From Saprospiraceae bacterium (lineage in GTDB: Bacteria > Bacteroidota > Bacteroidia > Chitinophagales > Saprospiraceae): a DNA stretch of 64,000 nucleotides. Below the pieces are notes generated by a model. That model was given only the letters and a program-made list of their open reading frames with translations, was not told the DNA's origin and ran no database searches. Made by a program: the position numbers and the translations under genes. The stretch is taken from assembly GCA_028285085.1 (NCBI GenBank), contig JANQQI010000100.1, forward strand, positions 1-64,000, read 5' to 3'. Of this stretch, positions 17,535-27,752 are shown one piece after another; the stretch's first letter is position 1, and the number at the start of each line of letters is the position of its first letter.

Positions 17535-17990
17535 GATCACAAAAGTGACCGTTGACAAACGAATGCCCAAAAGTATTTAAAAGTCGGATTAAAATTCCGT
17601 ATATGCATATATGCGAGGCATTAAAGGATAATCTATCCTAAATTATTTTATTAATTTCCTCTTTAGTCATTTATTTCGGCTGATAATTTTCATTGGATTT
17701 TGTAGTCAAATTTTGATTTATCTTTTATTTATTGTGAGACAAAACCGTATTACAGTCATACCAGTAGGTCAGGACTTGATCCGGTCGTATTTTTCAAATG
17801 TGTGTTGACTGGATATTTAGAAAATATTTGTTCCGATCGTGCTTTGGAGCGTATGATTCAGATGCGATTGGACCTGAGATATTTTTTTGGCTATAATCTG
17901 GATGAAAAAGCGATCTCTGAAAAAGAGAATGCCTGAAGCGATTGCCCCCTGACAACCTTTGGTAGTCGTGACAGAGGGTGGGATGTCAAA
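17535..17990 (+). pseudogene. IS1182-type transposase, N-terminal remnant with the longest intact frame
   Basis: After the IS left end (17540-17620), an uninterrupted 64-codon frame (17715-17906) reads DLSFIYCETKPYYSHTSRSG, then LDPVVFFKCVLTGYLENICS, then DRALERMIQMRLDLRYFFGY. These are the diagnostic IS1182 N-terminal blocks. After NLDE it meets the same filler as the 8640 remnant (GCGATCTCT...) and stops at a TGA. The rest of 17991-18088 has no feature. Confidence 0.75.
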
Positions 17991-18088
17991 AGTATTATGG
18001 CCTTTACCCTACTATTCGACTTTCGCAGAAACTGAAAATGGAATCTAGAAAAGTTCACTACGACACATGAATGATGCAGTCTGCCCGC

Positions 18089-18847
18089 TCACTCTGCCAG
18101 CCATCTTTTAAACACTCCTATCTTATCCCTTGCCACAAAAACATCCTCTTGCGGTTCTGGCGACAGATACACTTTGATACGTGTAGCCGAATAATATTGC
18201 AGTTCCTGAACCGCTTGACGGCTGATCAAGTATTGTCGGTTGACGCGGAAAAAATCTTGATGCGGAAGAGAAAGTTGTAATTGTTTCAATGAAGTATCAA
18301 CAGGATAGCGCTTGCCTTCTATGGTATGGATAAAAGTAATTTTGGAATCAAAAGAGAAAAAAGCGACTTCCGGGGCATTGATGATTTTCACTTTGTTGCC
18401 CACCGTGACCATGAAGCGCTTGGGGCTTTTTTCTGCACGCATGAGGTCGATCAATTGCTGTAGTTCAGGCCCATTTTCATTTTCTTTTTTTTGCCGGAGT
18501 AGCTTGTATTTTTCAATGCTGTTTTTTAATTTTTCTCGACTGATGGGTTTGAGCAAATAATCGATACTGAACTGCTCAAATGCTCTTAAGGCATATTCAT
18601 GATAGGCAGTGGTAAAGATAATTGGTGTACGCACGTCCACTTGTTCAAATATTTTAAAAGCATTTCCGTCCGATAAGTTAATGTCTAAAAAAATAAGGTC
18701 GGCTCTATTATTAGAAAGCCATTGAACGGTTTGTTTGGTATTATTCAATACAGCAATGATTTCGACCTTATCGTCTGTTTCTTCCAAGAGCATTCTCAAG
18801 CGGGCAACCGCAAAATCTTCGTCTTCAACAATTATAACCTGTATCAT
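18089..18847 (-). CDS. LytTR-family response regulator
   Basis: A 252-residue protein. The receiver domain (1-120) has acidic residues E8-D9-E10, phospho-acceptor D55 (LIFLD55), TTAYHEYA and the K of DYLLKP. The LytTR DNA-binding domain (about 145-250) has the typical FFRVNRQYLISRQAVQELQY. Its start overlaps the stop of the upstream kinase gene by 4 bases (18844-18847), so the two are coupled. It is expected to bind promoter repeats after phosphorylation by that kinase; the signal is unknown. Confidence 0.92.
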   Translation of the reverse strand: MIQVIIVEDEDFAVARLRMLLEETDDKVEIIAVLNNTKQTVQWLSNNRADLIFLDINLSDGNAFKIFEQVDVRTPIIFTTAYHEYALRAFEQFSIDYLLKPISREKLKNSIEKYKLLRQKKENENGPELQQLIDLMRAEKSPKRFMVTVGNKVKIINAPEVAFFSFDSKITFIHTIEGKRYPVDTSLKQLQLSLPHQDFFRVNRQYLISRQAVQELQYYSATRIKVYLSPEPQEDVFVARDKIGVFKRWLAE

Positions 18848-19902
18848 ATTTCTGACTGGAGTAAAGGGATTTTGGCGATGAACCGGCCATCTTTGATGTA
18901 AAATTCTGGTAGTTCACTTTCAAGTATGTCGAATTTTTCTGACAAATTTTTCAAACCAACATGAGTGGACTGCACCTCGTCTTCATTTCGAGGCTGGATA
19001 TTATTCTCAACAATCAGATGTCCGTTTTGGGAAGACAATTTAATGTGCAAAGGTTTTTCTGCATCTATAATATTATGCTTAATGGCATTTTCCACTAATA
19101 CTTCCAAGGTCAATGGCGGAATATATTTTTGAAAAGACGCAGCCAGCACATTGGTCTCATAAGTCAAGTTATTTTGATGCCTTATTTTTTGCAAATACAT
19201 ATAAGAGTCGATAAAATCCATTTCCTTTTTCAGTGGCACCAAATAGGTTTCATTTAATTGAATAATATAGCGGTACATTTTACTTAACTCTTCGATAAAC
19301 TGCTCCGCTCCACGCTGGTCTTTATATACCAGATAAGTAAGCACATTTAGGCTATTGAATAAAAAATGAGGATTCAATTGGTTCATCAATGCCTGATATT
19401 TGCTCATTTCCTCATTGCGTTGAAGGTGTTCATTTTGCGCTTCTAGTTGCTGTCTTTTTTTTAGCATGTACCAAAATATTTCAATCGAAACGACAATAAA
19501 GACGATAATCAGCGAACTCACCCAAATCACCCAAATGTCGTCTTGTTCGTCCACAAAATCAGTCGGGGAGGCCAACAATAAAAGTAGCAATGGAAAAATA
19601 AATAAACAGAGGATTGTAAATAAGACGTCCGTATATTTCCAATGGACCAATAATTTCTTTTTTCGCCACCATTCCCAACCCCGCCGAAATGCCCAACCCA
19701 AAACGGGTAAAAGAGCAGCCAATAGTACCACGATAAGAACAGATTCTCGCGCAAACGTCCACAAGGTTTTGTCGTCCCCTTCAGCGATATCTTCCAACGC
19801 CTGTACCAAGCCTATCAGCAGAGCGATAAAAAGGTAGGCTACCCGTTTGCTTTTGTGTACAAAGCTGGCAGAATAAGTCCCATCGTGTAATTTTTTTTCC
19901 AT
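18844..19902 (-). CDS. LytS-type sensor histidine kinase
   Basis: A 352-residue protein from the ATG at 19902 (MEKKLHDGTYS). An in-frame ATG at 20037 would add 45 residues without family support. Four membrane segments lie within about 20-145, then a short coiled linker, then the His_kinase domain (PF06580) with N-P-H179-F-L-F-N-S-L and the ATP-binding asparagines in LVENAIKHN. There is no extracellular sensor domain of note. It forms a two-gene operon with the LytTR regulator and is divergent from the PAP2 gene. Confidence 0.9.
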   Translation of the reverse strand: MEKKLHDGTYSASFVHKSKRVAYLFIALLIGLVQALEDIAEGDDKTLWTFARESVLIVVLLAALLPVLGWAFRRGWEWWRKKKLLVHWKYTDVLFTILCLFIFPLLLLLLASPTDFVDEQDDIWVIWVSSLIIVFIVVSIEIFWYMLKKRQQLEAQNEHLQRNEEMSKYQALMNQLNPHFLFNSLNVLTYLVYKDQRGAEQFIEELSKMYRYIIQLNETYLVPLKKEMDFIDSYMYLQKIRHQNNLTYETNVLAASFQKYIPPLTLEVLVENAIKHNIIDAEKPLHIKLSSQNGHLIVENNIQPRNEDEVQSTHVGLKNLSEKFDILESELPEFYIKDGRFIAKIPLLQSEI

Positions 19903-20141
19903 AAAGATGAAAATATGGTTATTCCAGTAATCCTGCGAATGCTTTAGGACAAAACCGGGATTTCGGCCCATGAAACCGGAAAATAAGGGCTTAATCCGTA
20001 TTCGCTCCTTCTTCACCGGGAAATCACAGTTGGTCATGAATTTCCCCCCACTCCTACCCCAATATCAACTGCTCGTCAATATAGAATTTTTCCAAAGCAG
20101 GTACTCCCCCATATTTGAGCATAACCAGTAAAATCCACTCC

Positions 20142-20933
20142 ATGAAATTACAATCAGGAATTTTGGCACTTATTATTTTTTGCTTTTCGGGAAAAATATT
20201 TGGCCAATCACCTTATCAACTCGACTGGAAAAAAGAGCTGTATTACTTCGGTGCTAGTGCTGGTACATTAGGCTTGGGTGCATATTTGGAAAAACAGACC
20301 CCCATATTTGATTTGGGACAATTGGAAACTGTTAATGCCAAGTCCATCAATAGCTTCGACAGAGGGGCGGCCTCCAATTATTCTTTGTCTGCCCATGAAG
20401 CAAGCAACTGGTTGTGGTACGGCTCCTTTGCCCTACCGACTTTGTTTTTGGCGGACAAAAGTACTCGTGATGATTTTGGCATCATCGCTACCCTTTGGGG
20501 AGAGACCGTATTGCTCAATTCCGGTGTAACAGTTGTGTCGAAATATGCTTTCCGTCGGCCACGTCCCTATGTATATAATCCCGATGTATCGGTAGAAACT
20601 AAAATGACCACTACCGCAAAGGGCTCATTTTTTTCCGGACATACTTCTATGACCGCCGCCAATACTTTTTTCGTCGCGAAGGTATTTTCAGATTATTATC
20701 CGGACAGTAAATGGAAGCCTATAGTATGGACAGCCGCCGCTACGATTCCCGCCTTGACAGGTTATTTTCGGGTAAAAGGTGGTAGGCATTATCCGACTGA
20801 TGTAATTACTGGATATGCAGTTGGTGCGGCTATCGGATATTTTATACCGCATTTGCATAAACGCAAAAAAAATGAAAACGGGTGGAGTGTTTATGGAGGT
20901 ACGAGCGGTCTTTTATTTCAGTATAAGTTTTAG
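20142..20933 (+). CDS. PAP2-family membrane-associated phosphatase
   Basis: A 263-residue protein from ATG 20142, which starts a signal peptide (MKLQSGILALIIFCFSGKIF). The acid-phosphatase motifs are all present: K-Y-A-F-R-R-P-R-P (motif 1), F-S-G-H-T-S-M (motif 2, His) and R-V-K-G-G-R-H-Y-P-T-D (motif 3, catalytic His and Asp). Hydrophobic helices around these motifs fit a lipid-phosphate or undecaprenyl-diphosphate phosphatase acting at the outer face of the inner membrane. It is divergent from the LytS/LytTR pair. Confidence 0.9.
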   Translation: MKLQSGILALIIFCFSGKIFGQSPYQLDWKKELYYFGASAGTLGLGAYLEKQTPIFDLGQLETVNAKSINSFDRGAASNYSLSAHEASNWLWYGSFALPTLFLADKSTRDDFGIIATLWGETVLLNSGVTVVSKYAFRRPRPYVYNPDVSVETKMTTTAKGSFFSGHTSMTAANTFFVAKVFSDYYPDSKWKPIVWTAAATIPALTGYFRVKGGRHYPTDVITGYAVGAAIGYFIPHLHKRKKNENGWSVYGGTSGLLFQYKF

Positions 20934-21113
20934 AGTGTGTTAAGAGTTTGGGATTCGGAGGAAAGCGACAAAAGAATTCCCTTGTATATATCATAACCAT
21001 ATTTTAGAACATGAAGATGCAGGGATGATGGGATAATCTACGGTTGAATAAACATTAGCTATAATTTTTATAAAATATTACCTCCACTTATTTCAAAAAT
21101 TTTAAAGTACAAT

Positions 21114-23483
21114 ATGCGTAATGCACTTTGGATACCCATGCTATTGCTGTCTTTCAGCATTCAGGCACAAAAAAACTTTACCATCAGCGGATCTGTCAAA
21201 GATGGGAGTAATGGTGAAACACTCATTGGGGCAACCGTTCAACTGAAAGGGACAAGCAATGGTACTACCACCAATGAATATGGATTTTACTCCTTGTCCG
21301 CTCCCGCTGGTGAATATATTTTGATTTATTCCTATCTCGGATACGAAAATGTTGAAAAAAATATCCAGTTGGATAAAAACCTAAAGCTTACTATTGAACT
21401 GGCAGAACAAACCGCCCAATTACAAGAGGTAGTTATAGTTGCCGAAGACCCCAATCAAGCTAATATTGAATCCCCGCAAATGAGTGTCAACCAGTTATCG
21501 GTTAGTAAAATCAAACAAATACCGGTAGTACTTGGGGAAGTTGATGTCATCAAATCTATCCAACTTTTACCGGGAGTAAGCAACGCGGGTGAAGGCGCCT
21601 CGGGCTTTAATGTTCGAGGAGGAGCAGAAGACCAAAACCTGGTGCTATTAGATGAAGCTATTATTTATAATACGTCTCACTTATTTGGTTTTTTCTCGGT
21701 ATTCAATGCCGACGCCATCAAGGATGTAAAATTATACAAAGGGGGCATTCCAGCACGGTTTGGAGGGCGGGCATCTTCCGTTTTGGACGTTCGTCAGAGG
21801 GATGGAAACAGCAAAAAGATTGGGCTGACGGGCGGACTTGGTGCCATATCTAGCAGGTTGGCGGTAGAGGGACCAACTTTAAAAGGCAAGGGCTCTTTTC
21901 TCATAGCGGGGCGTGCGGCTTATGCAAATGTGTTTTTGGCAATTTTAAATAATGCTAATAGAGCTGGTTTTTATGATGTCAATTTCAAAACTAATTATAA
22001 TCTCAATGAAAATAATAAGCTATTCCTTTCAGGATATATAGGTAGAGATATTTTCACAATTGCCAACGCCTTTAGTAATTCTTATGGTAATATTTCGGGT
22101 AATTTGCGGTGGAATCATTTGTTTAGCGATAAATTATTTTCCAACCTTTCACTGGTTTATAGCAAATATATTTATGGTTTAGAGATCAACCAAATTGGTT
22201 TGGAATGGGATTCTGACATCGAAAACTATAATCTAAAATATGATTTCGGTTATTTTTTAAATGACAAGCTGACCCTCAATTTCGGCGCCAGCGGTATTTA
22301 TTATAAGATCAACCCTGGTTTGCTCAATCCACTTGACTCGACCTCGGCTATTATTATGAAAAAATTGGACGATAAATTTGCCTTGGAATCTGCTGTTTAC
22401 CTTAGCGCAGAACATAAAATAACTGACAGACTCACCGCTCAATATGGGCTGCGGTACAGCTATTTTAGTCGGATGGGTGCACAACCCCTTAATGATTATG
22501 AAAAAAACCTGCCAGTGGTTTATAATTCAGAGTTAAGTATCTATGAACGAGGCACCGTTGTTGGGCAAACTGATTTCGCCAGCAACGATAATATCAAAAC
22601 TTTTGGAAATATTGAACCCCGCCTGGCCTTGTCCTATCAACTTAATAGCAACACTTCCGTCAAGGCAAGCTACAATCGAAATGCCCAGTATCTGCATTTG
22701 ATTTCCAATACGACCTCAGCTACACCTCTCGATGTATGGGCACCAAGTGGAAAATATATCGCCCCTCAAATAGCCGATCAATATGCAGCCGGATATTTCA
22801 AAAACTTCAATAGCAACCAGTATACACTTGAACTAGAGGCTTATTACAAAACCGTTGACGGCAGGGTGGATTATATTGACGGTGCAGAATTAATAGCTCA
22901 GAACAACATCGAAACTGAAATATTACAAGGTGAGTCGAGAGCCTATGGAGTGGAATTTTTGTTGCGAAAAAACAAAGGCAAATTTACGGGATGGCTAGCT
23001 TACACTTTATCTAAGGTAGAACAGCGTGCTTCTGGGGGTGTAGCAGGCGGCCCCGGCATCAACGATGGATTTTGGTACAATACAGTTTTTGATCGGACAC
23101 ATGATTTATCGTTGACGGGTAATTATCAACTCAGTGACAAATGGAATTTTGGGGCCAATTTTATTTTTCAGACAGGACGACCTACCACCTATCCCAATGG
23201 TCAATTCCAATACAATGGATTATCCATACCCTCCTACGCCAATCGAAATACCAACCGACTGCCTGCCTATCATCGGTTAGACGTTTCGGCTACTTTGACC
23301 CCTCAAAAAAACAAAACCCGAAAATGGCAAAGCGAATGGGTTTTTAGTATTTATAATCTTTACAATCGCCGCAATGCAGCTTCCATCTCGTTTAGCCAAA
23401 ATACAGAAACGGGCCTAAATGAAGCGACCCGAACAGCTATTTTTGGTATCATTCCCTCTGTCACCTATAATTTCAAATTTTAA
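21114..23483 (+). CDS. TonB-dependent receptor with carboxypeptidase-like regulatory domain
   Basis: A 789-residue outer-membrane protein. It has a signal peptide (to about 19), a CarboxypepD_reg-like Ig domain (about 22-105: GSVKDGSNGETLIGATVQLK, then YILIYSYLGYE), a plug domain (about 115-230, with GFNVRGGAEDQNLVLLDEA and GGIPARFGGRASSVLDV) and a barrel to the C-terminus (final strand GIIPSVTYNFKF). This is the short TonB receptor type that partners DUF4249 lipoproteins. The gene downstream, 12 bases away, is exactly that, so the two likely form an uptake complex. The substrate is unknown. Confidence 0.93.
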   Translation: MRNALWIPMLLLSFSIQAQKNFTISGSVKDGSNGETLIGATVQLKGTSNGTTTNEYGFYSLSAPAGEYILIYSYLGYENVEKNIQLDKNLKLTIELAEQTAQLQEVVIVAEDPNQANIESPQMSVNQLSVSKIKQIPVVLGEVDVIKSIQLLPGVSNAGEGASGFNVRGGAEDQNLVLLDEAIIYNTSHLFGFFSVFNADAIKDVKLYKGGIPARFGGRASSVLDVRQRDGNSKKIGLTGGLGAISSRLAVEGPTLKGKGSFLIAGRAAYANVFLAILNNANRAGFYDVNFKTNYNLNENNKLFLSGYIGRDIFTIANAFSNSYGNISGNLRWNHLFSDKLFSNLSLVYSKYIYGLEINQIGLEWDSDIENYNLKYDFGYFLNDKLTLNFGASGIYYKINPGLLNPLDSTSAIIMKKLDDKFALESAVYLSAEHKITDRLTAQYGLRYSYFSRMGAQPLNDYEKNLPVVYNSELSIYERGTVVGQTDFASNDNIKTFGNIEPRLALSYQLNSNTSVKASYNRNAQYLHLISNTTSATPLDVWAPSGKYIAPQIADQYAAGYFKNFNSNQYTLELEAYYKTVDGRVDYIDGAELIAQNNIETEILQGESRAYGVEFLLRKNKGKFTGWLAYTLSKVEQRASGGVAGGPGINDGFWYNTVFDRTHDLSLTGNYQLSDKWNFGANFIFQTGRPTTYPNGQFQYNGLSIPSYANRNTNRLPAYHRLDVSATLTPQKNKTRKWQSEWVFSIYNLYNRRNAASISFSQNTETGLNEATRTAIFGIIPSVTYNFKF

Positions 23484-23495
23484 ATCTTAACCAAC

Positions 23496-24323
23496 ATGAA
23501 AATGACAATCCTCAATAGAATAGTGGTCTTTGCTTTGCTTTTATTTGGAACTGCCTGCACGGATGTAGTGGACGTAGCTACCCCAGACGGAGGAGCACGA
23601 TTGGTTGTGGAGGCTTCGATACTTTGGGAAAAAGGAACTGAAGGAAATAGACAAACGATACAATTGAGTACCTCTTCTCCTTATTTTGAAGTAAATGCCA
23701 ATGATCCCGTTATTGGAGCTACGGTCGTCATAATCAAAAATGATGACGATACGCCTATTATCTTCGAAGATCAAGATAATGGTGAATATACTACTGTGGA
23801 TTTTATTCCTGAGTTAAACGAATCCTATACCCTTGAAATAAATTATAACGGACAGGTCTATGAGGCAACGGAAATATTAGTTCCTGTTTCCCCCATTGAA
23901 GAATTTGAACAGGTGATAGATAATGGATTTGAGGGAGAAGAAATAGCCGTGAATGTATATTTTGATGACCCCGTCAATATTGACAATTATTACTTGAGTA
24001 TTTTTTCAACCAATACTTTACCATTCGTTACTTTGGAAACGAGGAGTGACCAATTTACCGATGGCAATCGAAGTTTTATTGAATATGAAGATGACAGCTT
24101 GGTATCAGGCGATTCCCTTTTCGTTGATTTGCAAGGCGTTTCTGAAAGGTACTATAACTATATCAACCTGCTATCCGAGCAATCTGAAGCCGATGACGGT
24201 CCCTTCCAGACGATTCCTGTCCGTTTAACTGGAAATTGTATCAATGTCACTACACCGAGCGAAGAAGTTTTGGGCTATTTTAGGTTAAGTGAAATTTCAA
24301 AAGGAGAATATATTATTCAATGA
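23496..24323 (+). CDS. DUF4249 lipoprotein, partner of the TonB receptor
   Basis: A 275-residue product with a lipoprotein signal (LLLFGTACTD). The pattern matches DUF4249: V-D-V-A-T-P start, RLVVEASI strand, IGATVVIIKNDD, GEYTTVDFIPELNESYTLEI and a closing Cys region (GNCINVTTPSEEVLGYFRLS). It is cotranscribed with the upstream receptor and is inferred to be a surface substrate-binding or lid lipoprotein for it. Confidence 0.9.
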   Translation: MKMTILNRIVVFALLLFGTACTDVVDVATPDGGARLVVEASILWEKGTEGNRQTIQLSTSSPYFEVNANDPVIGATVVIIKNDDDTPIIFEDQDNGEYTTVDFIPELNESYTLEINYNGQVYEATEILVPVSPIEEFEQVIDNGFEGEEIAVNVYFDDPVNIDNYYLSIFSTNTLPFVTLETRSDQFTDGNRSFIEYEDDSLVSGDSLFVDLQGVSERYYNYINLLSEQSEADDGPFQTIPVRLTGNCINVTTPSEEVLGYFRLSEISKGEYIIQ

Positions 24324-24561
24324 TGGAAAGGCTAAATTTAAGAACCTTGAATTCAAAAAAATATCAGATTTATAGTTCTCATTGTATTTTGCTTAGAAAT
24401 ATATATGGTATCTAGAACAGTAATTAAATCTATGGGAGCCTGCTGATTAGATTGCACTTCATTTCCCTTATTATTTGAACATACCATAGTTTGTAGCAAT
24501 ATGATTATCAATACTAATATCGTCATTGTTGTGTAATTGATTTATTTTGTTGCTTTGTACT

Positions 24562-24612
24562 TATAGTCGTCTGACAACCCAAAAATTGTAAATCTTGACT
24601 TGTCAGACTATA
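24562..24612. terminator. Stem-loop between convergent genes
   Basis: TATAG-TCG-TCTGACAA pairs with TTGTCAGACTATA with a 3-base bulge and a loop of about 22 bases, between the convergent DUF4249 and beta-barrel genes. It could serve either strand. The rest of 24324-24655 shows nothing else. Confidence 0.4.
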
Positions 24613-24655
24613 GCTTAAAAATTCACTCCAAAATAAAAGTTTCAAGGCATCCATT

Positions 24656-25225
24656 TTAATACCAATTAAATCCTAGTCCAATAGAGAGCACTACAACGTC
24701 TCGATCTTTATCATTATCTAAATTAGTCCATCCCATCTGCAATTGGGTTTGAAGATCCAGCGCAAATTTTTTCCTTTGCACTAATTCATACCCTGTACTG
24801 AAGGCAACTGCTCCACCAAAATTCCAATCTTCATCTTGAATGTTGTCTTCATAGATTGCTGGAAAATCCATAGCTAGACCTACACCAGCATTTACCCACC
24901 ATCGGTCTTTTACCCAATATTGAACAGATGGCATAAATGCATCAAAACTTCGGTCTTTATCTTGGTATTCATAACTCATTCCAGAATACATTCCTAGAAT
25001 AGCTAGGCGATCATTGACCATCCAACCCAATTTCAAATTAGGAAAACTGCCGCCGCCTTGAGCTTCTTCGAAAGGTACTTCTTGATCACTATCAGATATA
25101 CTGATGACACCACCACCTATTCCAAAACCAATGACAAATCCTTTTCTTTCAATTTGGTTGGTCTCATTTTGGCCATAAGAGAGAAGCGTACAAAACGTAA
25201 ATACAAAAATTAATAAGTTTTTCAT
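24656..25225 (-). CDS. Outer-membrane beta-barrel protein
   Basis: A 189-residue product with a signal peptide (MKNLLIFVFTFCTLLSYGQ) and alternating strands (FVIGFGIGGGVIS, NLKLGWMVNDRLAILGMYSG, WWVNAGVGLAMDF, FALDLQTQLQMGW, VVLSIGLGFNWY). The final Tyr after alternating hydrophobics is typical of BAM substrates. No narrower family can be named. It is followed on the same strand by another exported protein. Confidence 0.75.
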   Translation of the reverse strand: MKNLLIFVFTFCTLLSYGQNETNQIERKGFVIGFGIGGGVISISDSDQEVPFEEAQGGGSFPNLKLGWMVNDRLAILGMYSGMSYEYQDKDRSFDAFMPSVQYWVKDRWWVNAGVGLAMDFPAIYEDNIQDEDWNFGGAVAFSTGYELVQRKKFALDLQTQLQMGWTNLDNDKDRDVVVLSIGLGFNWY

Positions 25226-25283
25226 TCTAAATATATATAAAGGTTATATGAAAAGTAATTGATCTTGCCTGCCAGACAATCGG

Positions 25284-25934
25284 CTAAAATTTTATCCCTA
25301 AATAAATTTGTGGCTCAAAAAGAAAGTAGTCTCTCCATTTATCATCCAACTGCTTAAATCCATCAGGTGCATTGTCATCTAACATCCAGTACATACAATT
25401 GATCTGTGGCTCTATGAAAAATCGTTTTTTCTTACCAAATGCGAAGTGGTAGCCAAGATGATACGAAGTATACAGTTTAAAATCATTTCCAATTTTATCG
25501 CCGTCTAGATCCATATAAGTTTGAAATTGCGGTAACACTTCAACCGTTGCAAATAGTCCTTTCCACAGCATACGTTGGTACGTTACGCCTATTCCTGCTT
25601 CTCGCACATGTCCAGGATAGAATTCACTTTCGGCATCTAACTTTTCCAAAAGGCCATCCCACCATGTGATGCCCATTGGTTGAAACAATCGCCAGGAGGC
25701 AAACTTCAGTCCTATAATGTTCTTGTTGTCCAAGTTGCGTTTTATATGAAGCTCTAAGTGTTGGGTACTGGTTCGATCGTTCCAGGAATCCACGATCAAT
25801 CCTTCAGGAACAAAATAAGGTATGCTTATCCTGTACTTATGGGTGACTTCAGTTTCTTTGTCCGCAGATGAGTTTTTTTGAGCAAAAGCACTAAGTGCGC
25901 AAAAAGTTAAAACGAGAATTAATATATTTTTCAC
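25284..25934 (-). CDS. Exported barrel-like hypothetical protein
   Basis: A 216-residue product with a signal peptide (MKNILILVLTFCALSAFAQ), nearly the same as that of its neighbour. The mature part has amphipathic strands (LELHIKRNL, IIGLKFASW, EAGIGVTYQRML, LFATVEVLPQFQTY, KLYTSYHLGYHFAFG) and ends in EPQIYLGIKF, as expected of an outer-membrane barrel. The function is unknown. It likely shares a transcript with the genes on either side of it on the minus strand. Confidence 0.7.
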   Translation of the reverse strand: MKNILILVLTFCALSAFAQKNSSADKETEVTHKYRISIPYFVPEGLIVDSWNDRTSTQHLELHIKRNLDNKNIIGLKFASWRLFQPMGITWWDGLLEKLDAESEFYPGHVREAGIGVTYQRMLWKGLFATVEVLPQFQTYMDLDGDKIGNDFKLYTSYHLGYHFAFGKKKRFFIEPQINCMYWMLDDNAPDGFKQLDDKWRDYFLFEPQIYLGIKF

Positions 25935-25956
25935 GATGTTAAATTCTTAAAGGTGA

Positions 25957-27018
25957 TTAATATTGATTTGATTTCTGTTTCAATCCAAATAAAGGTGTTA
26001 AGAAACCATTCTTTCTAATAATGAATTCATAAATGAGGTAGCACACCAAACCGGTAAAAGCTACAATACATATGAATTTTAATAGGATAGGGATTTTTAA
26101 AGGCAATATGAATAAGGCCCCGGCATACAATACAAACATGTGAATAATGTAAACAGGATACGCTGCTTTGCTTAAGTAGCTTAAGGTTTTACTCGGTTTA
26201 TTTAAGTACCGATGACCAAAACCAAAAATTCCAAATATCCAGCAATTTGATTCGATAGCCATGAGAAACCCAGGCGCTTCAGTTCCAAATAAGGCGAATC
26301 TAATACTATATAAAATGAGGGCTAAAACAGTATACAGCCATTTCCATTTCAAAACAGTTTTCCAAAAGCTTTCACCATTGTACACTAAAAGGAAACCGAA
26401 AAAGAAGGCAAGAAATCCATAAAAAAAGCCATGCAAAGTCTGAGCATACAATGCAAATATCTGGGGCTTTAATAAGCTAACCTCAATGACAAAAAACAGG
26501 GATATCAACAGAGGTGCACCAGGGTTGCTCAATAGAACAGATAACGCTCTGGTTATTTTACTGTTCTTTTGCTTTTTTAGATAGTAAAAAAGCGGCAAAA
26601 GTAAGAGTACGTACACAAAGATGTTTCCTAGGAACCATAAATGGCCTTGATGGGGATAATATCCCAACGGCAAACTATAGTATTTTTGAAAAATGAATAG
26701 GTGCAAAGGTACAATGGCCATTATGCCAAACGCGAAGGGCAACAAAATCCGTTTTGTCCGTTCCAGAAATAATTGCTTCCAGTTTCGTTTGCGCATGGCG
26801 AAATAGAGCCCCATTCCTGATACGTAGAATAAAAGTGGAATTCGCCAAACGTTTAGCATGGTCATGGGTGTCCATAAAGCCTCAAGTGGTTCTTCACTCT
26901 TTATAAAGCCAATGAACATAGCCCAAGGTTGGAAAATAATGGCTATATGATAAATTAATAATAAACCAATAGCAACCACTCGCAACCAATCGATATCGTG
27001 TCTTCTTTCTGATGTCAT
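25957..27018 (-). CDS. Acyltransferase 3 family membrane protein
   Basis: A 353-residue protein with about ten membrane helices. It begins R-R-H-D-I-D-W-L-R-V-V-A, followed by YHI, the acyltransferase 3 (OafB/OPG-like) N-terminal motif with the conserved His. R-I-P-L-L-F-Y-V-S-G and GHLWFLGNIF are further family signatures. It is expected to transfer acetyl or another acyl group to an envelope glycan or small molecule; the substrate is unknown. It is on the same strand as and close to the two barrel genes. Confidence 0.88.
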   Translation of the reverse strand: MTSERRHDIDWLRVVAIGLLLIYHIAIIFQPWAMFIGFIKSEEPLEALWTPMTMLNVWRIPLLFYVSGMGLYFAMRKRNWKQLFLERTKRILLPFAFGIMAIVPLHLFIFQKYYSLPLGYYPHQGHLWFLGNIFVYVLLLLPLFYYLKKQKNSKITRALSVLLSNPGAPLLISLFFVIEVSLLKPQIFALYAQTLHGFFYGFLAFFFGFLLVYNGESFWKTVLKWKWLYTVLALILYSIRFALFGTEAPGFLMAIESNCWIFGIFGFGHRYLNKPSKTLSYLSKAAYPVYIIHMFVLYAGALFILPLKIPILLKFICIVAFTGLVCYLIYEFIIRKNGFLTPLFGLKQKSNQY

Positions 27019-27055
27019 GATGATGTTTTTTTTAGTTTAGTTCAAGTAATAAGAC

Positions 27056-27631
27056 CTACTGTAGCATCATGGCTATCACGGGACGCGTTTTTTCTAATTC
27101 GTTTAAATCGAGTTGCAAACCAAGCGGACTTAATTGCTGCTGTAGCATTTCATAGATGGGCTTCATATCAGCAAATGGCCCCATCACACTTTCCCTTGGT
27201 GTCACACCAAAGTTGTTTTTTATCGTCTTATCCGCTTTGGCATCAATCAGTAATTGTACGATTTCGACCCGACAAAAAAACGCGGCAATGTGCAAAGCGG
27301 TAGCCCCGTCATTGTTTTGAATGGATAGATCCGCATTAGCATCAATTAATGCTTTAACAATAGCCGTTTTGCCGAAGGTTACTGCCGAGATTAAAGGTGT
27401 TGAGCCGCTCATTTGCTCTTTCTTATTAATATCAGTTCCTGCATTTATATGCTGTTTAACGATATCGAGCTGGTCAGACATTATTGCTGTTTGAATGTCG
27501 ATTTTTGGTTTATCTACTATTGACTTAGTTCTAGCACTGTTGCCTGGTTCACTACATGCAATTGCTAGTAGAACAACAATAAGAGTAAAGCTGAATACCG
27601 CTTCAAGAGAAATGATTTTAACTGATTTCAT
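27056..27631 (-). CDS. Ankyrin-repeat lipoprotein
   Basis: A 191-residue product with a lipoprotein signal (VVLLAIAC26). Three to four ankyrin repeats cover about 43-160 (MSDQLDIVKQHINAGTDINK, GSTPLISAV...IVKALIDANAD, GATALHIAAFFCRVEIVQLL). It is expected in the periplasm as a protein-binding scaffold. It is divergent from the AraC-cyclase regulator at 27822 and shares the promoter region that holds a 14-base direct repeat. It is co-directional with the acyltransferase gene 37 bases downstream. Confidence 0.85.
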   Translation of the reverse strand: MKSVKIISLEAVFSFTLIVVLLAIACSEPGNSARTKSIVDKPKIDIQTAIMSDQLDIVKQHINAGTDINKKEQMSGSTPLISAVTFGKTAIVKALIDANADLSIQNNDGATALHIAAFFCRVEIVQLLIDAKADKTIKNNFGVTPRESVMGPFADMKPIYEMLQQQLSPLGLQLDLNELEKTRPVIAMMLQ

Positions 27632-27752
27632 AATTTGAATTTTTTAATATTAGAATTTGATCTTGTTTTTGACTTTCACAAAGATGGGATAAGTATAAAC
27701 GACTGGCCTATAAGCTATTAAGCAATAGTTATCAAGTTTGAGGAAAGGATAA